DNA from: an uncultured Bacteroidia bacterium
Lineage (GTDB): Bacteria; Bacteroidota; Bacteroidia; Bacteroidales; UBA932
Reading direction: 5' to 3'
DNA: 64,000 nt
NCBI GenBank assembly: GCA_902781705.1
Contig: CACZKE010000008.1
Coordinates: 1-64,000 of the forward strand
A program made the position numbers and the translations under genes. The first letter of the stretch is position 1; every line of letters begins with the position of its first letter. Positions 51,369 to 61,800 of the stretch are shown here, in pieces. The notes beneath the pieces were generated by a model, which made no database searches, was not told the DNA's origin, and saw nothing but the letters and a program-made list of their open reading frames with translations.

Positions 51369-51981
51369 TTTTATTTAAAAATCATCATAAATGTATATTG
51401 TCTGATCGGTGAACGGAAGTCGTTTTTCAATCACTCCGCATGATGGTTTACCCAGCCATGAATAATTGTGTAGAAGCGGCCGATTTGCACAGAAATGTGG
51501 CAAATTCCAGAATAATTGTGTGAAAGCACCCCAGTTGATATACAAAACTGAAGGCTGACGGTAAACCGCCAGCCCAGTATTCAGCGAATCCGTAGAATCG
51601 CTTCTGCAAATGTGGGATATATTCTTCATAAATCCAAGTCCCTGAGAACTCAATTCTCACGCCGTTTAGCTGATGGACGGGTTGTTGGGAGAGGAATAAA
51701 AACGAAGAAAGAATGTCAGAAATCGAAGTTAGTTGTCAAAACAATAAGTAACTGTTTATCATTCACGGACTTTGTTTTGATAGGAAGTACGTTTTTTAGT
51801 CGGTTTTTCGCGATTTGAGTACCATGATACGTAAAAAGTGTGTTGGTGAGCCGATATTCTTTTTAATTTTGTAATCGACCAGCTATATAATCAGTATTTT
51901 TAAAACTAATAACGTTCTAAAAGAATTGTAAGCAAATATACTAAACTAAACCATAATTATCCACATTATTAACCAATCACT
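51369..51981. other. Non-coding region between hipBA and the susC gene
   Basis: About 610 bp with no gene I can support; short open frames exist on both strands but resemble nothing. The left part holds two similar words GAATAATTGTGTAGAAGC (about 51470) and GAATAATTGTGTGAAAGC (about 51511), 41 bp apart. The right part is AT-rich and contains the susC promoter candidate and a leader of about 100 nt. Confidence 0.6.
51843..51871 (+). promoter_or_regulatory. Candidate promoter of the SusC/SusD operon
   Basis: TTG at 51843-51845, an 18-bp spacer and TAATTTTG at 51864-51871. The transcript would have a leader of roughly 100 nt before the susC ATG at 51982, long enough for post-transcriptional control as seen in some Bacteroides loci (inference). 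Confidence 0.5.
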
Positions 51982-54900
51982 ATGCTTTCCAAAAAACTGT
52001 TCGGATTGTTTGCGGGCATCATGATGTTCGCGGCATCGTTCGGGGCTGTCGCCCAGAACATGACAGTGCGAGGAACCGTCAGTGACAACGTCGGTCCCAT
52101 CGTGGGTGCCGTCGTCCTCAGTGGCGGAGCCAACGCAGTAACGGACATGAATGGTGCCTTTACCATCAATGTCCCTTCCAACGCAGTCCTTGAGGTCTCC
52201 TGCCTGGGCTATGTCTCCCAGGAGGTCCCTGTCAACGGACGCACCAACATCGACATTGTCCTCGCCGAGGATGTCGAGGTCCTCCAGGAAGCCGTCGCCC
52301 TCGGTTACGGCGCCCAGACCAAGAAGAAGGACCTGTCCGCTTCCGTGGGTATCGTCAGCAACCCCGAGAAACTCGCCGGACGTCCGGTTACTTCCACGAC
52401 CGGCATGCTCCAGGGCCAGATCCCGGGTGTCGTGGTTTCATACACCAACGGTTCCCCGACCAGCAGCCCGAGCATCCTCATCCGTGGTCAAGGTTCCCAG
52501 AAAGGTGACTCCGTGCTGTGGGTCGTCGACGGCGTCCCGGGTGCCCCGATCACTTCCATGAACGACATCGAGAGCATCGTCGTCCTGAAGGATGCCGCCT
52601 CCGCCGCTATCTACGGTGCGACTTCCGGAGCCGGCGGTGTCATCATCGTCACCACCAAGAAGGCCCAGAAGGGTATCCACGTGGAGTACGACCTCGTCAC
52701 CGGTATCCGCCACGCCAGCAATCTTCCCGAGCCGCTCACGGCCGAGGAGGAAATCCAGATGAGAACCATCTCCTCCAAGAATGCCGGCATCACCCTGGAC
52801 ACCGGCTGGGACCCGGCCGTGAACCCCTGGATCGCCACCACCCGTACCAACTGGATGGACGAGATTTTCCGCGACGCCCTCTATCAGCGTCATTCCGCTA
52901 CGCTCAACTACGGTACCGACCAGCTCAAGAGCCGTCTGACCTTCTCCTACAGCAACAATCCCGGCGTCCTGGTCGGTACGTACCAGAACGACTTCGGTAT
53001 CCGCTACTATGGTGAATATCAGATGAACAAGTGGATCAAGATCACGGAGAACCTCTCCTTCTCCGACGGTGGCGGCCGCGGTACGGACACCGGCTCCAGC
53101 CATACGGGTACCATCCTGTCCGCCCTGTACATGCCACCGTCCGCTGAGGCTTATGCCACAGCCGGTCCTTACGCCGGTTCCTACGGCGGTACCACCACGG
53201 AAGATCCCGAGTATATCGCCAAGTACGGCAATAACTTCGCAGGTCTGCACGGTGACGCCGTAAATCCGCTCCGCCTCCTGCTGGCCGATAACATTTACGA
53301 CCACAGCATCAGTTTCTGGACAACGACCGGACTGGAGATTGCCAATATCGTCAAGGGGCTCAAGTTCGTCGATCAATTCTCTTATAACATTGGTTCCGGA
53401 TACAGGAAGACGTTCACGCCGAAACGTCCTGAAATCGGCAAGCCCAGCCTGACCAATTCCATGACCGAAGAAGCACGTCGCAGTGACGGTTGGCGCAATG
53501 AGGCCACCCTTATATATGACCGCACCTTCGGCAAGCACACCGTCGGCGCCCTCGGCGCTTTCACGGCTAACCGTGACTGGAACCGTAAGTTCTCCATGAC
53601 CGCTTCCTCTTTTGACATTGAGGATCCGTCCATGCAGTATTTCGCCATGGCGGGCTCGTACGGAACGCCTTACGACGAATACAATAATGACGCGAATGTC
53701 GCCATGGTCGGCCGTCTGTCCTACAGCTTCGACGACCGCTACTTCGTGACCGCTTCCTACCGCCGGGATATCGCCGGCCGTCTGCCCAAGGAACACAACT
53801 ACGGTGACTTCCCTGCCGTGACCGGTGCGTGGAAGATCTCCAGCGAACCGTTCTTCCCGAAGACCGACGCCATCAACCTCCTGAAGGTCCGTGCCTCCTG
53901 GGGCCGCGTGGGCAACCTCGGTTCCATCGGCTGGCACTACAAATCCCCGGTTCTGACGAACATGGGTGATGTCAATGACAACCGCATGTCGGGTCGTGAG
54001 CAGGGCGGCCAGAAGAGAGGTGCCACCTATACGCTTGCGGAGGCCTTCAACTCCAGCCTGACCTGGGAAACCTCCGAGCAGTTCGACCTCGGTCTCGATG
54101 TGGACCTGTTCCAGGACCGCCTGTCCATGTCCGTGGACTACTATAACAAGCGGACCTTCAACCTGATCCAGAACCAGAGCACCGACTGGCCCACGTCCAT
54201 CGGTATCAACCCGATGCTCGTCAACCTCGGTGAGATCAACAACCGCGGTGTCGAGTTTGTCGCCACCTGGCGCGACAAGGTCGGACAGGACTTCAATTAC
54301 TATGTGACCGGCAACTTCGCCTACAACCGCAACCGGGTCGTGGACACCGGTGTCTTCGACTCCGAAGGTAAGGCGGCCCCTTGGACGGGCGGCGGCGGAT
54401 ACGGCCTGGAGACCACGGCCATCTACCGCAGTGAGAACGGCCAGCCCCTGAACTCCTTCTACATGATCCCTTGCGAGGGCATCTTCCAGAGCGAGGAGGA
54501 CGTCTATGACCACATCAAGGACGGCAAGCTCATCCAGCCGGGCGCCCGTCCGGGCGACCTCAAGTTCACGGACGTGAACGGTGACGGCAAGATCAGCACC
54601 GACGACCGCGTCTATTGCGGCAGTCCTGCTCCGCTGTACACCTTCGCCCTGTCCGCCGGCTTCAACTGGAAGGGTTTCAACGTGGACATGATGCTGCAGG
54701 GCGTGGCCGGCAACAAGATCGCCTACATGGCCAAGCAGCTCATCGTTGCCGACGTCGAGGGTAACTTCAGCCGTTCCCGCGACATCCTCAACGCCTGGAG
54801 CCCCGAGAACCGTGACTCCACGATTCCGATCCTGTCCCGCAACGACCCCAACGGTAACCTGCAGACTCCGTCCAGCTGGTACCTCGAGGACGGCTCCTAC

Positions 54901-55122
54901 CTCCGTCTGAAGAACCTCACCGTCGGTTACGACTTCACCAAACTTCTCCGGAAGGCCCCGCATTTCGCGGAGCGTGGCAGTTCCCTGAACGTGTACTTCA
55001 GCGCCGAGAACCTCTTTACCCTGACCAAGTACTCCGGCATGGATCCGGAAGTGGGCGGCTACGACACCCTGACCTATCCGGTCCACAAGGTCTTCGCCTT
55101 CGGTCTGAAACTCAACTACTAA
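51982..55122 (+). CDS. SusC/RagA family TonB-linked outer membrane protein
   Basis: Outer membrane importer of 1046 residues. Signal peptide (MLSKKLFGLFAGIMMF to AVAQN), carboxypeptidase-regulatory-like domain (VRGTVSDNVGPIVGAVV, CLGYVSQEVPVNG; residues about 25-100), plug domain with SPSILIRGQGSQ and VLWVVDGVPG and YGATSGAGGVIIVTTKK (residues about 125-235), and a beta-barrel to the C-terminus with the aromatic end GLKLNY. Imports oligosaccharides with TonB energy together with its SusD lipoprotein encoded 12 bp downstream. The enzymes downstream suggest a rhamnose-containing glycan. Confidence 0.95.
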   Translation: MLSKKLFGLFAGIMMFAASFGAVAQNMTVRGTVSDNVGPIVGAVVLSGGANAVTDMNGAFTINVPSNAVLEVSCLGYVSQEVPVNGRTNIDIVLAEDVEVLQEAVALGYGAQTKKKDLSASVGIVSNPEKLAGRPVTSTTGMLQGQIPGVVVSYTNGSPTSSPSILIRGQGSQKGDSVLWVVDGVPGAPITSMNDIESIVVLKDAASAAIYGATSGAGGVIIVTTKKAQKGIHVEYDLVTGIRHASNLPEPLTAEEEIQMRTISSKNAGITLDTGWDPAVNPWIATTRTNWMDEIFRDALYQRHSATLNYGTDQLKSRLTFSYSNNPGVLVGTYQNDFGIRYYGEYQMNKWIKITENLSFSDGGGRGTDTGSSHTGTILSALYMPPSAEAYATAGPYAGSYGGTTTEDPEYIAKYGNNFAGLHGDAVNPLRLLLADNIYDHSISFWTTTGLEIANIVKGLKFVDQFSYNIGSGYRKTFTPKRPEIGKPSLTNSMTEEARRSDGWRNEATLIYDRTFGKHTVGALGAFTANRDWNRKFSMTASSFDIEDPSMQYFAMAGSYGTPYDEYNNDANVAMVGRLSYSFDDRYFVTASYRRDIAGRLPKEHNYGDFPAVTGAWKISSEPFFPKTDAINLLKVRASWGRVGNLGSIGWHYKSPVLTNMGDVNDNRMSGREQGGQKRGATYTLAEAFNSSLTWETSEQFDLGLDVDLFQDRLSMSVDYYNKRTFNLIQNQSTDWPTSIGINPMLVNLGEINNRGVEFVATWRDKVGQDFNYYVTGNFAYNRNRVVDTGVFDSEGKAAPWTGGGGYGLETTAIYRSENGQPLNSFYMIPCEGIFQSEEDVYDHIKDGKLIQPGARPGDLKFTDVNGDGKISTDDRVYCGSPAPLYTFALSAGFNWKGFNVDMMLQGVAGNKIAYMAKQLIVADVEGNFSRSRDILNAWSPENRDSTIPILSRNDPNGNLQTPSSWYLEDGSYLRLKNLTVGYDFTKLLRKAPHFAERGSSLNVYFSAENLFTLTKYSGMDPEVGGYDTLTYPVHKVFAFGLKLNY

Positions 55123-55134
55123 TATGAAGCGAAT

Positions 55135-56871
55135 ATGAAAAAGTATATTTCCTTAGCTATCGCAGCGCTTTGCGTATTCGGCCTCGCTTCCTGCAGCAAA
55201 CTCCTGGATTACGGCCGTGAAGGCGTTCCTTCGCAGGACAATTATCCGCTCACGGACCAGCAGGCCAACGACGCTATCGAGAACTGCTACTACGGCCTGT
55301 TCGAGCGTGACGGTATGTTCAGCCGTGAAATCTACTGGGAGCAGGGCTGCGCCAACGACATGGTCTGGGGCAAGTCCCGTGGTTTCAACACCCTGGCGAC
55401 CCTTTCCTACACGGGTAATGAAGGCCCGCTTACCGACTCCTACAACCGAATCTACAACCGCTATGGTATCTCCAAGACCAACTGGGTCGTCCAGACCATG
55501 CTTGACAAGCAGGAAAGGGCCGGCAAGCTCAGTGCGGTCGAGAGCCGTGTCCTGGGTGAGGCCTACTTCCTCCGCGGCCAGTATCATTTCCTGGCTGCCT
55601 ACCGCTACGGCACCAAGGAACTCGGCGTTCCCTTCGTGGCCTATGAGACGGTGGAAGGCGGTTACCACTATGAGATTCCGGAGCAGCAGGAATCCGTGAT
55701 GAAGAACTACGAGCTCATCGTCTCCGACCTCCAGAAGGCTGAAGAACTTCTTCCGAGGTTCGAAGAGTACGGCGCCGCCGACCGCGGCCGCGCCCACAAG
55801 GCTTCCGCCGCCGCCCTCATGGCCAAGGTCTATACCTACTGGGCCATGTGGGACAACTCCCAGTGGAAGAACGTCATCGACTGCGTGAACCGCCTGGAGC
55901 AGCAGTATGGCCGTGACCTCGTGGAGAACTACAAGGATGTCTTCTCTCCCGAATTCGAGATCGGTTTCTGGAACAAGGAATACTGCTGGGGCATCCCTGG
56001 AACCGGTGGTGCCGACGGCTCCGGAAACGGTGGCGTGGAACTTCCCGGCGTCATGCTCGAAGACAAGGGCTGGGGCGTTTTCAACGGCTGGGGCCAGATC
56101 AAGCCTTCCTATGACCTCTATGAGGAGATGGCCAAGGACAACGAGGATACCAACGGTGACGGCGTGAGCGACTACCGCGACCAGAAGAACATCCGCCTGG
56201 CCACGACCATCCTGGAATACAACGACGAATTCCCCTACAACGGCGGGACCATGCGTTTCTACTCCCCGGTGAACATCGAGGCCGGTTTCCAGTGCAACAA
56301 GTACATGCAGCCTTTCGCCTATGAACTCAAGCGCGACGATGACAAGCAGCCGGAGGCATTCGCAAAACGATATGTCCTGGATAACGGTAACTGGCCGGTC
56401 GTGAGAGTGATGTGGCCGATCGTCCGCTTCGCCGACTGCCTGCTCCTCCGTGCCGAGGCCTACCTCGCTACCGGAAACGCCGCTGCAGCCGCCCAGGACA
56501 TCAACCGCGTGCGTCGCCGTTCCCATCTGAAGGAAATCGGCGGCTCCGCCACCTGGACGGACCTCTATCACGAGCGTCGCTGCGAACTGGCTTTCGAGTT
56601 CGCCAACGACCACGCTTTCGACTGCAAGCGCTGGGCCGTGGCCGGTGCTCCGGAAATCAAGGCCCTCGCCCTGAAGGAACTGAACTCCCACCCGCGGGTC
56701 CGTATCTATGAGAACCGGATGGACCCCGAGTCTCCCTACGTGGTCGGTCCTTATGCGGACTATCAGACTCCCGTGAAGGTCTGGGACGACAAGTACCTCA
56801 CCTTCCCTTATCCGACCGATGAACTCACCAAGGCGAACGGGAAACTTCAGAACCCCCCGTCCTGGAGATAA
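55135..56871 (+). CDS. SusD/RagB family glycan-binding lipoprotein
   Basis: Surface lipoprotein of 578 residues that caps the SusC channel and binds its glycan. Signal ALCVFGLASCSKLLD with the lipobox Cys. The SusD-like N-terminal region (YPLTDQQANDAIENCYYGLF), the TPR-type helices (LGEAYFLRGQYHFLAAYRYG) and the C-terminal RagB region (PIVRFADCLLLRAEAYLATG, INRVRRR, ERRCELAFE) are all recognisable. Length is normal. Second gene of the operon. Confidence 0.94.
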   Translation: MKKYISLAIAALCVFGLASCSKLLDYGREGVPSQDNYPLTDQQANDAIENCYYGLFERDGMFSREIYWEQGCANDMVWGKSRGFNTLATLSYTGNEGPLTDSYNRIYNRYGISKTNWVVQTMLDKQERAGKLSAVESRVLGEAYFLRGQYHFLAAYRYGTKELGVPFVAYETVEGGYHYEIPEQQESVMKNYELIVSDLQKAEELLPRFEEYGAADRGRAHKASAAALMAKVYTYWAMWDNSQWKNVIDCVNRLEQQYGRDLVENYKDVFSPEFEIGFWNKEYCWGIPGTGGADGSGNGGVELPGVMLEDKGWGVFNGWGQIKPSYDLYEEMAKDNEDTNGDGVSDYRDQKNIRLATTILEYNDEFPYNGGTMRFYSPVNIEAGFQCNKYMQPFAYELKRDDDKQPEAFAKRYVLDNGNWPVVRVMWPIVRFADCLLLRAEAYLATGNAAAAAQDINRVRRRSHLKEIGGSATWTDLYHERRCELAFEFANDHAFDCKRWAVAGAPEIKALALKELNSHPRVRIYENRMDPESPYVVGPYADYQTPVKVWDDKYLTFPYPTDELTKANGKLQNPPSWR

Positions 56872-56898
56872 GATCATGGACCTTAAATGCGATTGAAA

Positions 56899-58704
56899 AT
56901 GAAAAAGATATTATTTGCGATCATGGGGGCGGCCCTCCTTCTCGCCGGTTGTACGCAGAAGGGTGAGGTCTTCTACCAGAATCCTTACAGGACCATCGTG
57001 GAATATACTCCCTCCACCTTCACCATCCCGGGTATCTCCGGAACGGTGACCCCGGTCGAGAACTACGATTGGATCACTTCCAACGGCAACGGCAGCTTTA
57101 CCGTCCGCCGCAACACCTCAGGACTCGTCCGCCGTGCGGAATTCACTATCTCCGGTTCCAAGGACAATGCCGTCGTCAGTCAGCGTGCCCATTCGCTGGA
57201 CGCCACCATCACTCCGGCCCTTGTCGGCCAGGGTATCGGCATGGCCGATGTGGACGTCACGCTAGCCACGAATTTCGCAGATGACTACGCGAAATGGGGT
57301 CTCATCTACGGCACGAGCAATGATCGTTCACAAGGAAAAGAAGTTCCTCAGAGCGGCGCTCCTGTCGTCGGTGTCAATCACGGAACCGTCACCGGCCTTG
57401 CTGAAGATACCGATTACATCATCTGGGCCTATGTGGAATCCACCGAAGGCGACCGTGTTTACAGTAATCCTGTCGGTCTCGTTCCCCCTGTGTATGTCAA
57501 GGCTGGTGAAGACCTCCAGGCAGCCATCGACAATGCCAAGGAATTCGCCGAAATCCGCGTCCAGGGCGGTGCCGTGTTCAAGGGTACCATCCTGTTCGAT
57601 GACAAGAACAAGAACAAGACCCTCTCCGGCGGTTGGAATGCCGACTTCACCGAGCAGAGCTGGAACAATTTGACTGTCATTGATGGCGATGGGGTTAACC
57701 GTGGTATCTACTGCGGTCAGGATCCGGTTTCCGACATGCCGCTCCAGGGCTATGTGGAGATTTCTTACTTCGAGATCCGTAACTGCATGTGTCTCTCCGG
57801 ACACGGCAGCGCCATCCGCGTCTCCGGCGGTCCCATCACGGTCCACCACTGCTACATCCACCACAATGAGTCGGATCGCGGTACGATCAATACCCGCGAA
57901 GACGATCAGTCTTCCGACATCACCGTGTACGACTGCATCATCGTGAACAACGTTGCCAACGGCCACGCCGCCGGTGTCTGCGTTGAGGACGGCCAGAGCC
58001 GTGCCAATCCGACGCATGCGAAATTCTACGGTAATATCATCGCAAACAACCGTTCCATCAAGAATGACGGTTATGCCGGTTCCGTGTATTTCTACCAGAG
58101 TGTCGATGTGCAGTTTGTCAACAACACGGTGATCAACAACTTCAACTATTACGAGGATAACGGTAACTGGTGGGGTAACTTCTATCTCCGTGGCAACACC
58201 AACGCCGTGTTGGCCAACAACCTCATCCTGCGCACCTGGGGTGCGAGAAAGGGCGAAGCCGCTTTCCTGCAGGCTGAACCGATCGAGGGCGGTGGCGCCC
58301 GTCCCACCTTCCACAACAGCATTGTCGAGGGTGAAGCGTGGCACAATCAGGGCAACTGGCTCATGGAGAACATCCAGATGGTGCCCGTGGGATTCACGGT
58401 TACCGATCTCCTGAAGAATCCGGACACCCAGATGGTCGCTCAGGGAGATCTCCAGAACAAGGCTGCCGTATTCGCCTACAACGGTCTCACCGATTTCCTG
58501 GGCGAGAACTATATGTCACAGGGCAACGCCATCGGTGCCGGTACGCTGGGAACCCTTTCCTACAATTCCCACGACACGGCCAATCTCGGTGCCAAATACG
58601 AGGCCGACATCAAGGCCTTCCTGGAGAAGATTGAAACCGACATCAACGGCAATCCGTTCATCAAGGACGGTAAAGTTGACATCGGCGCCATCCAATCCAA
58701 GTAA
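56899..58704 (+). CDS. Lipoprotein with right-handed beta-helix (pectate-lyase-like fold)
   Basis: Lipoprotein of about 601 residues; the start at ATG 56899 gives MKKILFAIMGAALLLAGCTQ (an ATG at 56887 adds four residues). Residues about 30-205 are beta-rich with an fn3-like segment (VTGLAEDTDYIIWAYVESTE). From about 210 to 560 repeats of parallel beta-helix type occur (FEIRNCMCLSGHGSAIRVSG, VHHCYIHHNES, YDCIIVNNVANGHAAGV, FVNNTVINNF, LANNLILRTW), ending FIKDGKVDIGAIQ as in choice-of-anchor Q proteins. It may bind or cleave a polyuronic glycan such as pectin; catalytic residues are not identifiable. Third gene of the operon, followed by a strong terminator. Confidence 0.75.
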   Translation: MKKILFAIMGAALLLAGCTQKGEVFYQNPYRTIVEYTPSTFTIPGISGTVTPVENYDWITSNGNGSFTVRRNTSGLVRRAEFTISGSKDNAVVSQRAHSLDATITPALVGQGIGMADVDVTLATNFADDYAKWGLIYGTSNDRSQGKEVPQSGAPVVGVNHGTVTGLAEDTDYIIWAYVESTEGDRVYSNPVGLVPPVYVKAGEDLQAAIDNAKEFAEIRVQGGAVFKGTILFDDKNKNKTLSGGWNADFTEQSWNNLTVIDGDGVNRGIYCGQDPVSDMPLQGYVEISYFEIRNCMCLSGHGSAIRVSGGPITVHHCYIHHNESDRGTINTREDDQSSDITVYDCIIVNNVANGHAAGVCVEDGQSRANPTHAKFYGNIIANNRSIKNDGYAGSVYFYQSVDVQFVNNTVINNFNYYEDNGNWWGNFYLRGNTNAVLANNLILRTWGARKGEAAFLQAEPIEGGGARPTFHNSIVEGEAWHNQGNWLMENIQMVPVGFTVTDLLKNPDTQMVAQGDLQNKAAVFAYNGLTDFLGENYMSQGNAIGAGTLGTLSYNSHDTANLGAKYEADIKAFLEKIETDINGNPFIKDGKVDIGAIQSK

Positions 58705-58731
58705 CCGCTGGTTGGTTCAATAATTGGTTTT

Positions 58732-58767
58732 GCAGGGGCGTTCCTTCGGGACCGCCCTTGCTTTTTT
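58732..58767 (+). terminator. Rho-independent terminator of the SusC operon
   Basis: Stem GCAGGGGCG...CGCCCTTGC with an inner GTTCC/GGGAC extension and TTC loop (58732-58761), followed by TTTTTT (58762-58767), 27 bp after the beta-helix stop codon. It resembles the hairpin at 47805-47831. Confidence 0.85.
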
Positions 58768-58817
58768 ATCCCGCCGTCCCGCCACTTTTTTGGGAAAAAA
58801 TACATAACTTTGTGATT

Positions 58818-61800
58818 ATGATGAACGTTCGTAACCACATCGCGGCAGCGTTGTTCTCGCTGGCGGCACTTACCCTTTTCAGTTCCTGTCAAAACCGCTG
58901 GACGTCCCTGGAGCAGAGATTCCAGGCGCCGCCGGATTCCGTCCGGGCGGCCGTGTACTGGTATTGGCTGGACAACAAGATTTCCAAGGAAGGTGTCGTG
59001 AAGGACCTGGAGGCCATGAAGCGCGTGGGAATCACACGGGCGTTCATCGGCAACCAGTCCACTGACGGGTGGGACGAGGGGCTCGTTCCGCTCTTCTCCG
59101 ACGAGTGGTGGGACATTACCCATACGGCCCTGAAGAAGGCCGGAGAACTGGGCATCGAGATCGGGATGTTCAACTGTCCGGGCTGGAGCCAGTCCGGCGG
59201 CCCCTGGGTCACCCCGGAGCAGAGCATGAAGTATGTGGCCGGGCATTATCAGGAGGTGGTAGGGAACGGGACCGAACAGCTGCTGGAGCTTCCGGATGTC
59301 GCGTCCGACCGCATCATCGCCGTCCAGGCATGGCGGAAAACGCCCGGGGAATCCCGCAGCTGGACGCTGAAAACCCGCGGGGGAGTCCCGGCGGTCCTGA
59401 AGATGACGGTTCCCTTTACCGTCCGTTCGCTCATCCTGGAAAGCGACAATGCCCAGTGGACACCGGTTACGCTTTCTCTGGACGGCCAGGAACTGGCTGC
59501 CTTTACCTATGACCGCCACAACATGGGCCTGAACGTGGGCTTCAAGCCGCTGGCTCCCTGGGTGGAAGGCCTGAAGGAAACGCCGGCAGGAACCTATGAA
59601 CTGAGTCTGGAGGACCCTTCCGACGGCACCTTTACCGTCACCCTCTCCGAGAAGGCGTACATGCCCCGCTATGCCGAGAAAACCCTCGCCAAGATGTTCC
59701 AGGAGCCGCTCCCGCTCTGGGATGCCTATATGTGGGACACCCCGGAATATGTCAATTACCGCTACGGCGTGGACCCGATGTTCCTGCAGGACCTGACCCC
59801 GCTCCTGAGCGGCGGACAGTTGCGCTGGAAGGTGCCGGAAGGGGAGTGGACCGTTCTCGTCAGTTACATGGAATCCACCGGCGTCACCAATTCCCCGGCC
59901 GTGCCGGAAGGAACGGGCCTGGAAGTGGACAAGATGAGCCGGAAGCATCTGGCCGCCCATTACGACGCCTTTGTCGGGGAACTGCTGCGCCGGATCCCTC
60001 CCGAGGACCGGACGGCTTGGAAGGTGGTCGTGGAAGACAGTTACGAGACCGGCGGCCAGAACTGGACCGATGACATGAAAGACGCCTTTGTCAAGGCTTA
60101 TGGATATGATCCTGTCGAGTATCTTCCCGTCCTTCAGGGAGAAGTGGTCAGCTCGATGGAGGAAAGCGAACGCTTCCTCTGGGACCTGCGCCGCCTGGTG
60201 GCGGACCGCGTCGCTTATGACTATGTAGGCGGCCTCCGGGAGAAGGCCCATGCGGATGGCCTAGAAACGTGGCTGGAATGCTATGGGCACTGGGGATTCC
60301 CGAGCGAGTTCCTCCTGTACGGGAGCCAGAGCGACCAGATCGCCGGCGAATTCTGGAGCGAAGGGACCCTCGGCGACATCGAGAACCGGGCGGCTTCCTC
60401 CTGCGGCCACATCTATGGGAAATACCGCATCTGGGCGGAATCCTGCACGGCCGGCGGACCGGCTTTCAACCGCTACCCGCGGCTGATGAAACAGCGCCTG
60501 GACCGCTTCTTCTGCGAAGGTATCAACGCCAGTCTCCTGCACCTGTATATCCAGCAGCCGGATGACCGCCAGCCCGGCCTGGCCGCCTGGTTCGGCAATG
60601 AATTCAACCGGAACAACACCTGGTTCGAAGGGATGGGGGCGTTCATCGAATACCTCCGTCGCTGCAATTTCATGCTGCAGCAGGGCCGCTATGTCGCCGA
60701 TGTTGCCTATTTCATCGGCGAAGATGCCCCCAAGATGACCGGCGTCTGCGATCCTCCGCTCCCGAAGGGCTACAGTTTCGATTATGTCAATGCCGACGTC
60801 CTCCGGAACCACGCCCGTGTCCGGGACGGTAAGTTGGTGCTGGACAGCGGGATGGAATACCGTGTCCTGGTGCTGCCCCGGCAGGGGACCATGCGTCCGG
60901 AGGTCCTGGAGGCCATCGCCGGCTTCGTGGAAGCCGGCCTCTCGGTCGTGGGACCGGCGCCGACGAAATCCCCCAGCATGCAGCACGGCATCTTCGAGGC
61001 CGACGAACGGGTGAAGGAACTTTCGGGCAGAATCTGGAACGGGAGCGCGAAGGGCCTGGCCTATCCCGACGGAACCCCGCTGGACCGGGTCCTGGACGAC
61101 CTGGGCACCCGTCCGGACTTCTCGTACGAGGGTGACGGTCAGCTCCTGTTCATCCACCGGACGCTGTGCGCCGACGGTGATATCTACTTCATTTCCAATC
61201 AGGAAGATGCTCCTGTAAAGGTCACTCCTTCCTTCCGCACGGATCCGGCTTTGCAGGCCGAACTGTGGGATCCGGTCACCGGTAAAGTGACTGGGTGGAA
61301 CGGAAATAACCTTTCCCTGGACCGTCTCCAGAGCATGTTCGTCATCTTCCGGAAGAACGCCGCCAAGCCTGTCGATACGGTTGTAGATGCTGAGCGGAGC
61401 GAGGCATCTCTCTCCGGTCCCTGGACCGTGGACTTCGCCGCCTCGGCGGGAAATCCTGCCTTCACTCGCACTTTTGACAATTTGTCGGACTGGACGGTGC
61501 ATACCGATCCGGCTGTCCGCACCTACTCGGGCCATGCCGTGTACCGCAATACCTTTATGGTATCGCGGAAGGGGAGAGCGACCCTGGACCTGGGTGAAGT
61601 GATGGTCCTGGCGACGGTCCGGGTGAACGGAAAGGATGCGGGCGGTGTGTGGACGTATCCGTACCGGTTGGATATTACCGACCTCGTGAAAGACGGGGAA
61701 AATACGTTGGAAATCACCGTGTTCAACAATTGGCGGAACCGTCTCATCGCCGATGAGGCGCTGCCGGAGGACCAGCGTGGAACCTGGACCAATGTCCAGC

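Noticed and set aside
51375-51660. Two overlapping minus-strand open frames of 70 and 92 codons upstream of susC
   Set aside because: They overlap each other, resemble no family I know, and lack a good promoter; possibly old transposon residue but unsupported.
52438-55086. 882-codon open frame antisense to susC
   Set aside because: Same effect of GC-rich codons; the plus-strand SusC is unmistakable.
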